This document shows, piece after piece, positions 11,640 through 22,378 of a stretch of 64,000 nt of DNA. Origin of the DNA: Bettongia penicillata ogilbyi (taxonomy: Eukaryota; Chordata; Mammalia; Diprotodontia; Potoroidae). The notes under the pieces are model-generated. The model was given only the letters and a program-made list of their open reading frames with translations. It did not search any database and had not been told where the DNA came from. Position numbers and translations under genes: made by a program. The stretch lies in the NCBI GenBank assembly GCA_023548195.1, contig JAJHZJ010000252.1, forward strand, positions 5,185,242 through 5,249,241, in the 5' to 3' direction. The first letter of the stretch is position 1. Each line of letters opens with the position of its first letter.

Positions 11640-13000
11640 AAAAGAATTAGACCATGAAAAGCTACTGTGATGGCAGAAAAAACCAAGACATAAACTCAGA
11701 AAAAGACAACTGTGTGAAAACAGCTACCAAAAAAAAAACAAACTGAAAGAAAAAGGATAATTAGACCCAAATCAAAATGAGTGGTAGAGGAAAAGTTGAG
11801 AAAAGAAATAACAGTGATGGAAGAAATTTATGAGAAAAGAATTAACAGTTTGGTAAAGGATGCACAAAGAATATAGAAGAAAATACCACCTTACAAAACA
11901 GAATTGGTCAAATGGTAAAAGAAACACAAGAATTCACTGAAGAGAACTCCTTAAAAATCAGGATCAGGTCAAATGATAATGAGGGTACAAAAATTCAATG
12001 AAGAAAACCATTCCTTAAAAATTATAATTGGTTAAATGGAAGTTAATGCCTTCATGAAACATCAAGAAACAATAAAATAAAGATAAGAGAATGAGAAAAA
12101 TAGAATAAAATGTGAAATATCCCGTTGGAAAAAACAACTCATATGGAAAATAGATCAAAAAGAGATAACAGAAAAATTATTGGACTACATGAAAATAATG
12201 ATCAAAGAAAGAGTCTAGACATTATATTTCAAGAAATTATTAAGGAAAATTACCCCAGTGTGTGTGTGTGTGTGTGTGTGTGTGTTCATCCTTTGTTGCC
12301 GAAGAAGATCATGCCAACAGAGAAATGATGACATGACTTGCATTTGACTTCGTTTGAGTGAGGGAGGGCTGTGCATGTCACCAACCTCACTTCTCCTCCA
12401 GAGCCATCTGAATCCAGTGACAAGATATTCCTCAGGATGACTGGAAATGACCCAGGATGAGGCAGTTGGGGTTAAGTGACTTACCCAAGGTCACACAGCT
12501 AGTGAGTGTCAAGTGTCTGAGGTGAGATTTGAACTCAGGTCCTCCTGACTCCTGTACTGGTCCTTTACCCAATGCACCACCTAGCTGCCCCACTCCAGTA
12601 TCTTATATACAGGAGGTAATATAAAAATTGAAGGAATCTACTGATCACTTCTGAAAGAGATCACAAAATGAAAGCTCCAAGGAATATTATAGCCAAAGTC
12701 TAGAACTCCCAGATCAAGGAGAAATTAATGCAAGTAGTCAGAAAAAAAACAATTCGAGAGTTGTGGAGCCATAGTCAGGATTACACAAGATTTAGCAGCA
12801 TTCACATTATAGGGATGGAAGGCTTGGAAAAGAATATTATATTCCAAAAGGCAAAGGAGCTGGGATTACCACTGACACCTGCTCAGCAAAACTGATTATA
12901 ATCCATCAGAGGAGGGAAAAAAATCAATATTCAATGAAATAGAGGACTTCAGAACATTCCTGAATCGAAAATCTAGCATTCAGATACAAGACTCAAGAAA
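11640..13000 (+). pseudogene. L1 ORF1 pseudogene
   Basis: Decayed ORF1 (RNA-binding chaperone of L1). The best-preserved part, 12125-12260, encodes MEKTTHMENRSKRDN and GLHENNDQRKSLD, matching the junction of coiled coil and RRM in the young ORF1s of this window. The next codons are split by a minus-strand SINE (12258-12595) and the frame resumes after it: 'aggcaaaggagctgggatt' and 'caatgaaatagaggacttc' correspond to the C-terminal domain. Upstream codons (11640-12120) are lysine/asparagine-rich with many stops. Not translatable as a whole. Confidence 0.75.
12258..12595 (-). repeat. tRNA-headed RTE-tailed SINE with (CA)n tail
   Basis: Complete composite on the minus strand: tRNA-like head (plus strand ends 'cacctagctgcccc'), CORE (ggtcacacagctag), RTE-type 3' part, and a (TG)n run at 12258-12284 that is the complement of a (CA)n tail. 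It splits the old L1 ORF1. Short flanking similarity (ccccagt / ctccagt) fits a decayed target-site duplication. Confidence 0.75.
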
Positions 13001-13236
13001 AACATAAAAAGGTAAACATGAAAGAGTAATCATAAGGGACTCAATAAAGTTAAACTATTTATATTCCTATTATTATTTAAATTATTATTAAAAGGTTTAC
13101 ATTTTTATATGGGAAAATGATGCATATAACTCTATCATTTTTAGGGCAATTAAAAGCTATTTGCATGGACAGAGGGCAACTTCATGGACAGAAGAGAGAG
13201 GAATTATGTTAGAATGATTGCCAAAAAAATAAATGT

Positions 13237-13482
13237 GTATTCATCTTTCATTGCCAAAAAAAGACCATGCCAGCAGAGAAATGATGACATGACTTGCACT
13301 TGACTTTGTTTTGAATGAGGGAGGACTGTGCAAGATCACCAACCTCACTTCTCCTCCAGAGCCATCTGAATCCATTGACCAGGATGACTGGAGATGACCC
13401 AGAAAGAGGCAATTGGGGTTAAGTGACTTGCCCAAGGTCACACAACTAGTGAGTGTCAAGTGTTTGAGGTGAGATTTGAACT
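13237..13482 (-). repeat. RTE-tailed SINE, head truncated
   Basis: Same family as 12258-12595, minus strand, lacking most of the tRNA head (ends at 'gagatttgaactcc'). Flanked by similar A-rich repeats (ccaaaaaaataaatg / ccaaaaaaaaaagtaaatg). Inserted in the purine-rich spacer of the old L1. Confidence 0.7.
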
Positions 13483-14229
13483 CCAAAAAAAAAAGTAAAT
13501 GAAGGGATGAGAAAGAGGGATGTACAGGGGGAAGAGAAAGGTAGAATATGGAAATTTTCTTTGAATAAAAGAGGTGCATAAGGGAGAACTTTTACAATGG
13601 AGGTGAAAAGGCGAGGGGGCATTCTTTTTGGAATTGGTTCAAAGAGGGAAGAACACAGTATTCACATTGGGTTGTAACTCAGAGAAAAAGAAGAGGATAA
13701 GAGAAAGGGGGAAGATGATAAAAGGGAGGGCAGATTAAGGGAGGCAGTAGTCAGAAGCAAAGTAGACTTGTGAAGAGGAACAGTATGAAAAGAGAGAGAG
13801 AAACAAAACATAATGGGATAGAGGGAAATACACTGTAATCACAACTATGTGGATGTGAATGGAATGGGCTCATGCATAAAACAGAAACAGCTAGCAGAAT
13901 GGATCAGAAACCAGAATCCAACAATGTGTTGTTTACAAGAGACACACTTGAAACAGAAAGACACGTAAGGAGTAAAGGCTGGAGCAGAATCTAATGATTC
14001 AGCTGAAGTAAAACAAATAAAAAATAAAAAACAGGGGTAGCAATCATGATCTTAGACAAAGCAGAAGTAAAACTAGATCTTATTAAAAGAGATAATCAGG
14101 GAAACTACATTTTCTAAGAGGTACTAGAGACAATGTAGTAATACCAATTTTTTTTTACAGCAAGTTTCACTCATAAAGGCATTTCCCCTATACTGAATAT
14201 AGAATTAAGTCAAATTTATAAAAATAAAA

Positions 14230-15062
14230 GCCATTCTCCAATTGATTAATGATCAAAGGATATAAACAGGCAGTTTTCAGAAGTCAAAGCTACCTATAGT
14301 CATATAAAAAATGCTTCAAATTACTACTGATTAGAGAAATTCAAATCAAAACAAATCTGAGCTGCCACCTCCTATCTATCTAGCAAGCATAAGAAGGAAA
14401 TAAGTACACTGATGAACTGCTGGTAAAGTAGCAAACTTTTTCAACCATTCTGGAGGACAATTTGGAATAATGCCTAAAGGGCTATAAATTGTGCATGCCC
14501 TTTGACTCAGTAATACCACTGCTAGGTCTGTATCACAAAGAAATCATAAAAAGGAAAAAGGACCTACATGTACAGGAATATATGTAACAGTTCTTTTTGT
14601 AATGGCAAAGAACTGGAAATCTAGGGATTGCTCATCAATTGGAGAATGGCTGAACAAGTGGCATATGATTGTGATGGAGTACCATTGTGCAATGGAAAAT
14701 GACAAGAGTGAGACTTCAGAAAAACAAGGCCATTATGAAGTGATGCGAAGTGAAGTGAAGCAAGAAAAACCAGATCACTGTGCCCAGTAAATGTAATGAT
14801 GATCACCTGTGAAAGACTTGACTATTCTCATCAATGCAATGATCCAAGATAATTCCAAAGGACTCATGATAAAAAAAAAAAATGCTATCCATGTCTCTAT
14901 TTTTCTTCCTTTGTTGTCCGATATGGGAATGTGTCTGAAGTGATTTCACATGTATAATTGATATCACATTGCTTAGTGGATGTGGGAAGGAGTTGGAGGA
15001 AGGGAGAGAATTTGGAACTCAAAATTTAAAGAGAAATGAATATTAAAAATAAATAAATAATC
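14230..15062 (+). repeat. L1 3' region of the decayed element
   Basis: Contains the deeply conserved mammalian L1 3' text: 'ccattctccaattgattaatg', 'caaccattctggaggacaat', 'ggaatatatgtaacag', 'caattggagaatggctgaac' and the end motif 'gagaatttggaactcaaaat' followed by an A-rich tail. The end motif recurs in the three young elements. Confidence 0.75.
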
Positions 15063-15185
15063 AAATTAAAATATTTTAATTAGTGCTACAGGCATCTTCT
15101 CCAAAGTCTTACAACTCTACCACAGTGTCCTTGTCTATATCTTCCCAAGAAAGAGGTGGAGTGCTTTCTAGACTCCCTGGGAAGC

Positions 15186-16050
15186 CATTTAATTGTCTTC
15201 TAGGCACCTTTTCCAGTCTTCTGCAGTAATTTACAGTAATTTCCATACAACTCTTCTCTCTCCCCCATCTCCCCTTCCTCAAATGCACACAACTGGTCCA
15301 GCATTAATCCCTCTCCAGACCTCCAATCTTGCATCTCCACTTACCTACTGGACATCTCAAATTGGATATCCCACTGACATATTAAACTAGCCATGTCTAA
15401 AACTGAGCTCATTATCTTTCTCCTGAAACACTTCCCTCTTAACTTTGCTGTTACTGATGAAGTCCTTGTCTCGTCTTCTCTAAATCTAATCTGCTGTCAA
15501 GTCCTATGGCTTACGCCTTTGCAGTATCTCTAATATATCCCCTTCTCTTCTATTGATACTGCTACTGCCCTGGTGCAGACCCTCATCATCTTATGCCTGG
15601 ACTATAGCAACAGCCTCTACCTCAAGTCTCACCCCATTCTAGTCTACATTCTACTCAGCTGTCAAAGTGATGGTCCTTAAAGCACAAATTTAACCATGTT
15701 GTTCTCCTATTTACTACACTCCAATATCTCCCTATTACCTTTAGAAACAAATATAAAATCTTGTTCGGTTTTAAAAACCCTTCATACTCTTGTCGCTATC
15801 TGCCTTTTCAATCTATACAATCCACTCACACTAGCCATCCGCAGTTCTGCTTGGTTTCAGTTTCATCAAACAGGATGCCCCCAAGCTGGTCACCAGCTGC
15901 TTTTCCTTCTTTCCCAGCTTCCTTCTGTGTGTTGTCTTCACCTATTAGATTATAAATCCCTTGAGGGAAACTATTTCTTTTTCTTACTTGTATCCCCAGG
16001 ACTTAAAATCGTGCCAGGCACATGGTAGACACTTAATAAACGTTTATTAA
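15186..16050 (+). repeat. L2 LINE 3' end, about 860 bp
   Basis: Sense L2: decayed C-terminal ORF2 text ('ctaaaactgagctcattatc', 'ctggactatagcaac', 'aaatataaaatcttgttc') and the classic 3' end 'cccttgagggaaactattt', 'gtatccccaggactta', 'cacttaataaacgtttatta'. Many stops. The 110-codon frame at 15696-16028 is part of this remnant, not a gene. Confidence 0.8.
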
Positions 16051-16055
16051 ATTGA

Positions 16056-16230
16056 ACTGGATGATTCCTCACTTAGGACACTCTATCTCTGTACCTTTTG
16101 ACTGGCAATCCTGTATGCTTGGAGTGCTTTCTCTCCTTACTCCATCTCTGTTTGTCTTTCAATTTCTTTGTACCATGACCTTCCTACCTTTCCATTTTTC
16201 TCCCCTCCACACACTCCAAGATCCAACGGC
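16056..16230 (+). repeat. Second L2 ORF2 fragment
   Basis: 'tatgcttggagtgctttctctc' resembles the L2 ORF2 C-terminal text just upstream (TSD not seen). Possibly a separate insertion or a tandem fragment. Confidence 0.4.
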
Positions 16231-16621
16231 AATGGCTTGTTTGCTATTCATTCCAACTCAGTGCCCATACCCAGACCAGCAATGGAAACAGCAAATTAAA
16301 TGCCCATTTATCTTCCTCCTCCTCAATCCCACATCCTTATCTCTGTGGGAAAATGACACATCTATTTAACCACACAACAGAGCTTACTCAGCCAACTGGC
16401 TGGCACTGCCCAAATAAGCACATTACATAATCAGGACATGAATGATGCCAATAAAGGTGCAATATTTAAAAGAACAAATGGGGGGGGTCATAATAGCCTT
16501 TTGATTGACTATAATAACTGATCTCCATGTGGTTCAGTAAAGATATTCATTCAGTGGTCATATTAACCTGTGTGATCTTGTTCTTGAGAAGCACTGGATT
16601 CAAAGTTACCACTATCAATCG
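16231..16621. other. Unassigned spacer
   Basis: No gene or clear repeat seen. Confidence 0.4.
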
Positions 16622-17960
16622 ATGAATCCACAAGCATTTATTGAGCACCTACTAGGTCCAGTCATTATACTAAATGCTGTTAATACAAATATAAAGGAAG
16701 AAGCTTCTCCTTTTCAATGAACTTACTTTCTATCAAGGAAGACAACAAGTACACTTATAAGTATATATGTGACAGAAAGAAGATAAATTCAAATTAGTTA
16801 AATACATGATAATCTAAGAGGGATGGTACTAGCAATTAGGGCTATTGGGAAAGCTTCACTTAGAAAGTAGAGCTTGAGTTGTATCTTGGAGGAAGACAGT
16901 TACAGCCAGAGAGGACATCAGTGGTCCTCAGTTTTCATGCTACTGCTCCTTCTGAGATCAGTTTACATATAAGGAAAACAAGGACTTTTCCAAGGTCACC
17001 CAGGCAGTAAGCCTCAGAAGTCATATAAGGGGAGAGCTATATTTTACAAATAAGGGAACTGAGACCCTGTCATGTAAGAAGCAAATGATAGATCCAAGAT
17101 TCAAACCCAGATCCCCAAACTCCAAATCCAAATACTTTTTTTTCCAAGAAGATGGGAGTCAGACCAAGATGATGGAACTAATTGTCATTTTTAACATTAA
17201 TGAATGAATTAAAAAGAGATTTGAGTCAGGGAGACCAAATGGGTCTTCTATTTGCACTACTCCAGGTGAGAGAGAATGTAGGATTGAACTAGATTGTTAG
17301 CTGTATCAGTGAGAAGATGGGACATATTTGAAAGATGATGTAGACATAAAAGCAACAAGATTTGACAGCTGATTGGATGTAGGATGGGTGGCAGTGAGGA
17401 GTTAAGGATGACCCTGAGCTTGTCAAACCTGAGCAACTGGGAGAATAGTTGTATGATTGATGGTAATAGGAAAGTTTGAAAGATTGGTAGATTTTTAGGG
17501 AAAGATAATGAGTATTTCTATGGACGTGTTGAATTTGAGACGCCTTTGGAAGATCCAGCGTATAACTTCCAATAGGTAATTGATAATGTAAGAGGTAGCT
17601 TTAGAGAGAAGTAAGGACTGGATATGTAGACTTTTGGGTCATTTACATAGACAGAATTACAGAATTCATGAGAACTATAAAATTGCTAAGAAAAATTACT
17701 ATAGAAGAAAATAAAACAGGAGAAAGCCTAGGACAGAGCTTTTGGGAACACCCACAATTACAGAGTTGGACATGGATAATGAATCATCAGAGGGAGATCA
17801 AGTAGACAGAAGCTTGGTAAGAGAAAAACCAGGAAGGAGTAGTATCATGAAAAATCATGAGAAAGGAAATAGAAGGTGCTCATGTCAAAAACTACAGAGT
17901 TCAAGGATGAGGATAGAGAAGACGTCATTAGATTTATTAAATTTAAAAGGCTTTGGTTTT
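16622..17960 (-). repeat. L2/CR1-clade LINE, antisense
   Basis: Starts 'caagcatttattgagcacc', continues through 'gacaacaagtacac' and 'gcttgagttgtatcttggagg' and ends in the block shared with 6170-7985 ('gttgaatttgagacgcc', 'cacccacaattacag'). Same family and orientation as that copy, different insertion. No intact ORF. Confidence 0.6.
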
Positions 17961-18559
17961 ATTTAATCCTTTTTTTCACAGTTGTGAATAAACAATTTCT
18001 AGGGCCAAAAGTGAGTTATAGGACTAGAATGGACCGCACCCAAGACATTACAATGACTTTTGCATGGGATCAGTATCAAAGCTTGTCAGCACTAGTCTGC
18101 CTTATTGGTTGTGTGATATTTTAGTTTGTAAAAAACTCAAGTAAATAGATTAGTTATGATTTGGCATTTGGAAAGATTTTGTCATGTCGGCACATTTTTG
18201 AATTATTATAAGTGCCTGTAAAGCACACTTCTGGATCTTAGAGTAAGAATAAACCATCAGAAGCAATTTCTGGATAGACTTAATTAAGTGTGGTAGAGGC
18301 TACCAATGACGTCTTTCTAGGTGTCCAGTCCTAAAGCATTGATGCAATTTCTACATCATTGCCCTTAGGTCAACCCTTAATAGTCCTTAAAAATGTTTGG
18401 CATTCCATGATTCATGGATACAGAGTATCACCAAAAGAATAAAAAGTTAGACTTTTACAGCCAAAGGCAACTCAGTACCATGAGAAGCACTGGGCAGTTT
18501 CGCACATTACTTGTCTTCTCTTGACTCATTTCTAGGCCCACCTTATCATCCATCTATAG
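17961..18559. other. Unassigned non-coding stretch
   Basis: No gene or recognised repeat. Confidence 0.4.
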
Positions 18560-18697
18560 CAAGGGTGGGGAACCTGCAGTCTCAAGGCCACATATGACCC
18601 AAGATTTCTTCTGTGAAGTTTGGATTCAGTCAAAGGGTTGCCCTTGAAGACCTAGAGAACCACATGTGGCCTCGAGGCTGCAGGATCTCCACCCCTG
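18560..18697. mobile_element. hAT-like MITE, 138 bp
   Basis: Terminal inverted repeats: starts CAAGGGTGGGGAACCTGCAG and ends with the near-complement CTGCAGGATCTCCACCCCTG. Sub-terminal 'ctcaaggccacatatg' / 'cacatgtggcctcgagg' are also complementary. Non-autonomous, no ORF. The flanking 8-mers do not match, so the TSD has decayed. Same family as 47246-47334. Confidence 0.7.
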
Positions 18698-18739
18698 AGA
18701 TTCTACAGCATCTGTTATATAGCATCTATCTGTCTCTTG

Positions 18740-18895
18740 ATGATCTAATCTATCTACATACACATGTATGTACATTTATAAGCAGAAGCAATGTGTATTT
18801 CAAAGTGTCTATCTACATGTAACATGGCTGCACACATGTGTATTTACACATTCATGCGTGTACATATATACACACACATCTACATCTATCTATGT
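18740..18895. repeat. Degenerate ACATGTAT-type microsatellite
   Basis: Loose 'tacacatgtatgtac', 'atctatctgt' and 'acatatatacacacac' units. Low complexity. Confidence 0.6.
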
Positions 18896-19029
18896 GTTGA
18901 TGGGCTAACCCATCATTGCTCAAGGGCTCGTTTGTGGTGGTGCCAGGACTAGAATCTCGACCTTCTGGATCCTAGAGTTAGAATCAGCTCCAGAGTTGAT
19001 CCTAGTGTCTTTTCTATTATATCATAACA

Positions 19030-19222
19030 AATTCCAGGCATGTAAGTAGAATCAGAGGACCTAGGTTCTTATTCCATCTCTGTGATTGCTAGCTTGCTTA
19101 GCAACTTTGCACAAGTCTCTTCATCTCCCTAGGCTTCAGTGACCTCATCTGGGTAGTGAAAGGGATGGGTTCGATGGTTCTTAACTTTCTTTCCAACTCT
19201 TAACATTGTATGATTCTATTTC
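19030..19222 (+). repeat. MIR copy
   Basis: 'gaggacctaggttcttattcc', 'gcacaagtctcttcatctcc', 'gttcttaactttctttcc' in MIR order, sense. Diverged. Confidence 0.6.
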
Positions 19223-19229
19223 TGCCTAG

Positions 19230-19372
19230 AGAAGAAGCTGCAGCATAATGAATAAAGTCATCCTCAAGATCTGTAAGCCCTGGATGCAAGTTCTTCCCCT
19301 GATACATATTGGCTGTGTGACCCTGGGTAAGTCACTTAAGTTTCAATGATCTAGGCAACTGTCTTAAAACTA
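19230..19372 (+). repeat. CORE-SINE fragment
   Basis: 'gaagctgcagcataatgaat', 'tggctgtgtgaccctgggt', 'aagtcacttaagtttc'. Head and core only. Confidence 0.65.
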
Positions 19373-20189
19373 TAAATAGTATGAAAGGGGTCAGTCTTCG
19401 TTTGTAGAAAGAATTTCCTCATCTAGTAATTCTTCATATCAATAAAATCAAAATTCTAGTCCATAACTCCCATGTCTACCTACATTTGATATCAGCCAGA
19501 TAATATATAACTATATTATAATACCCAAATAATAATGATAATGTCTAGGTTATCAGTCAGAAAATAAATTTAACTTACCTCATTTGAAGGAAACTGCATC
19601 AGCTGCTTGACTTAGGTAGAAAGACTTAGACCAAGAAGAAAAATCATATATTGAGCAAGTGCAGTTTATGTCATGCTAGTTTACCTTACTCAGCTTCATT
19701 AAATTAACACCTCTACCTTTCATTAATGTGGGTTATATAAACTTGGCTAATGAAGATATTTTTAGGGCACAGATTTCCAACACATTGTGTCATGATGCGC
19801 ATTGCTCTGCCTCAATTTTAAATATATCTTTACAGAATTGGGCAATGACTAGCAAACAGTTTTCCAGGAATTAGAGTGAAAAATCTCATCCTGTAAGAAT
19901 GCCTTTATTTTTAGGTCATAAATTAAGCCTTTTAAAGTTTCCTCATGTGTGACACTTTGACTGGAGATTGTGTTAGGAGTTGTCGCAATAACCCATGCAA
20001 TAACACAAGCACAGACCTTGTTTAAATTTAAAATAATTACAGGAATAAAGTCAGTGATTTATGCTAGTTGCTTTGTGGAGTTCACTTGATTCTTAGGCAT
20101 TACAGAAAAAAACATTCTTAATAACAGTTCAATTCAGATCAATAAGTATTTTATAACAACTCCTATATATCTTTTATATCACATCTTTT
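19373..20189. other. Repeat-poor stretch
   Basis: No ORF or repeat recognised over about 800 bp. AT-rich with TAAT/ATTA motifs; a candidate for conserved non-coding DNA (see findings). Confidence 0.35.
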
Positions 20190-20400
20190 TGATGATGATG
20201 ATGATAATTAAAATGCATATAGCACTTTCTCTGTGCCAGACATGGTGCTCAGTTCTTTGCAATTATTATCTTATTTGATTCTTGCAGCAATCCTAGGAGG
20301 TGAGAGACACTATTATTCCCATTTTACAGATGAGGAAACTGAGGCAAAGAGCTGTTAAATGACTTGTCCAGGTCACACAGATAGAAAGTGTATAAATGGG
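20190..20400 (-). repeat. MIR/THER1 copy
   Basis: Antisense: 'tctgtgccagacatggtgctc', 'cattttacagatgaggaaac', 'aaatgacttgtccaggtcac'. Nearly complete. Confidence 0.7.
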
Positions 20401-20439
20401 AAATTTGTTACAAAGAATTGTCCTGGTTAACTATTTTTC

Positions 20440-21612
20440 CTTCAAATTGTATTATTATTGTTTGTTCAAAACTTGTTGAAACTTATTGTGGTATATGGTA
20501 TGAGATACTGATCTACATCTAAAAATACTCCACATTATTTATGTTTTTTTCAGCAATTTTATCAAATTATGATTCTTTACCCCATTAGTTGGAGACCTCG
20601 GATTTTTCAAATATCATGCTTCTGTGTTTGTTTCGGTGTCTTGTGGAACAAATCTGTTCCACTGATCAATTCATTAATTAATTAAATTAATTAATTATTA
20701 ATTAATTTTATTAATTAATATTTTTAACCAATGCCAAAAAGTTTTGATGGTTACTGATCTGTAGTATAGTTTGTGATCTGGTTCTTCTGGGTCTTCTTCC
20801 TCCCCAGTTTTTTCTTTCTTTTTTTTTTTTCAATTCTTGTTCTTGTCCTTCTGTTGTTCCAAATAATGTGTTATGACTTTAGTTGGCATAGTACTGGATT
20901 AATAAATTAATTGAGACAGCATTGTCATTTCTATTATATTGATAGGACTCAGTCAAAAATTATTTCTATCTCTCCAATTTTTTAGGCTTGTCTTTATTTT
21001 TATAAAGTATGATTTGTCACTCTATTCATACAGCTCATATGTCTTGGTAGTTGGGATTCTCAGACATTTTATATATTCTATAACTATTTTGAATGAAATT
21101 TCTTTCTATCTCTTCTTGTGTTTTCTGGGTAATATACAGACAGATTGATTATTTTGTGGATTAATTTCACATTTTGCTTCTTGACTGATGTTGTTAATAA
21201 TTTTAATTTTTATTCAATCTTTAGGATTATGTTTATTAAACCATCAAATCATCTGCAAACAGCAACAGTTTTGTTTCTTCTTTGCCTATGCCCATTATTT
21301 ATATAATATTATAGTGAACACTTCTAGAAGTACTGCTATCTAGAACATAGTGGTGACAATGGAATACTTGCTTCACTTTGCTCTTATTGGAAAGGCCTTT
21401 TAGAATATCTCCATTTCGGATAACACTATCTCTTGGTGTTAGGTAGACCCTACTTACCATTTAAGGAACAATTCATTTATTTCCATGTTTTATAACATGT
21501 CAGAAAGGGGTAATGCACTTTCTCAAAAGCTTTTTCTGCATCTATTGATATAGTTGATATAAATATTTTTAATATTTTTTGTTTTATATACTTTTTGACA
21601 TAATAAAAAGGT
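20440..21612 (-). pseudogene. L1 ORF2 (reverse transcriptase) remnant, antisense
   Basis: The complement of 21243-21262 reads LLFADDLM, the catalytic FADD/YADD box of L1 reverse transcriptase. Around it the plus strand carries the usual antisense L1 phrases: 'gtggtatatggtatgagatac', 'gtatagtttgtgatctgg', 'gctttttctgcatctattgat'. In L1 these encode thumb/finger regions in this same order. Many stops and indels. Runs into the tandem duplication at 21613. Confidence 0.75.
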
Positions 21613-21693
21613 GATTTTATTTTGTAGTTTTTTTAAAAGTATGTGGTCTGTTAAGTTTTATTTTTCCTAGTATTTAACATTCACTTAATTCTT

Positions 21694-21700
<7 letters not shown>

Positions 21701-21750
<50 letters not shown>
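21701..21750. repeat. (AT)n microsatellite
   Basis: About 25 uninterrupted AT units inside duplication copy 1. Confidence 0.95.
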
Positions 21751-21753
<3 letters not shown>

Positions 21754-22072
21754 TATGTGTGTGTGTATGTATGCATAGATATTTATATGTGCATATCTAT
21801 ACATACATAAATACATCTATATCTACATCTGTATATATCTTGACCATAATGTATAATTAAAAATATACATTATACATTGTTGTAGTCTTTTTTGCTAATT
21901 AAAAAATAGTCATATTCAATAGAGATATATCATCTTTTTTCTCTGCTTTATGTCTCATTGATTTATATGGTAACTAAGTAGCAGAGCAGGTAGAATGCTG
22001 GATTTGGAGTCAGGAAGCCTTTATTTCAAAAATGATTTTATTTTGTAGTTTTTTTAAACAAATGTGGTCTGT

Positions 22073-22074
<2 letters not shown>

Positions 22075-22106
<32 letters not shown>
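22075..22106. repeat. (CA)n microsatellite
   Basis: About 16 CA units at the position in duplication copy 2 equivalent to the (AT)n of copy 1. Confidence 0.95.
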
Positions 22107-22107
<1 letters not shown>

Positions 22108-22261
22108 CTATATTTATATCTGTATATATCTTGACCATAATGCATAATTTAAAATACATATGAATGTATTGTTATAGCCTATTTTTGCTAATTAAAATAT
22201 AATGCTATTCAATAGAGATATATAGTCTTTTTACTCTGTTTCATGTCTCCTTGATTTATAT

Positions 22262-22378
22262 GGTAGCTAAGTAGCAGAGCAGGTAGAATGCTGGACTTGA
22301 AGTCTTACTAGCCGGGTGACCATGGACAAGTCACAACTTCTGTCTTTCTCAGTTTTCTCATATGTTAAATTTCATTTC
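22262..22378 (+). repeat. CORE-SINE fragment
   Basis: 'tagctaagtagcagagcagg', 'gtgaccatggacaagtcac', 'tcagttttctcatatgttaa'. Its first 40 bases are also present at the end of duplication copy 1. Confidence 0.6.

Larger units (their letters stand above)
10865..15062 (+). mobile_element. Decayed L1 lacking the reverse transcriptase
   Basis: Order on the plus strand: a 5'UTR-like block (10865-11600) with an embedded (CA)n; ORF1 remains from about 11640 to 13000; a purine-rich spacer (13000-13900); a scrap of ORF2 endonuclease (13915-14110); and the L1 3' region (14230-15062) ending in AATAAATAAATAA. The endonuclease scrap reads PTMCCLQETHLKQK and then VAIMILDKAEVKLDLIKRD, both close to the N-terminal ORF2 endonuclease. 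The several kilobases of RT that should follow are missing, so the element is internally deleted or was copied in that form. Two RTE-tailed SINEs have inserted into it. Stops and frameshifts are throughout. Confidence 0.7.
21613..22303. repeat. Tandem duplication, unit about 421 bp
   Basis: Copy 1 starts at 21613 and copy 2 at 22034, both with 'gattttattttgtagttttt'. Both then carry a microsatellite, 'atatcttgaccataatg', 'caatagagatatat' and 'agcagagcaggtagaatgctg'. Copy 1 has a long (AT)n where copy 2 has (CA)n. The duplicated piece joins L1 antisense text to a SINE start, so the duplication happened after both had inserted. Confidence 0.8.
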
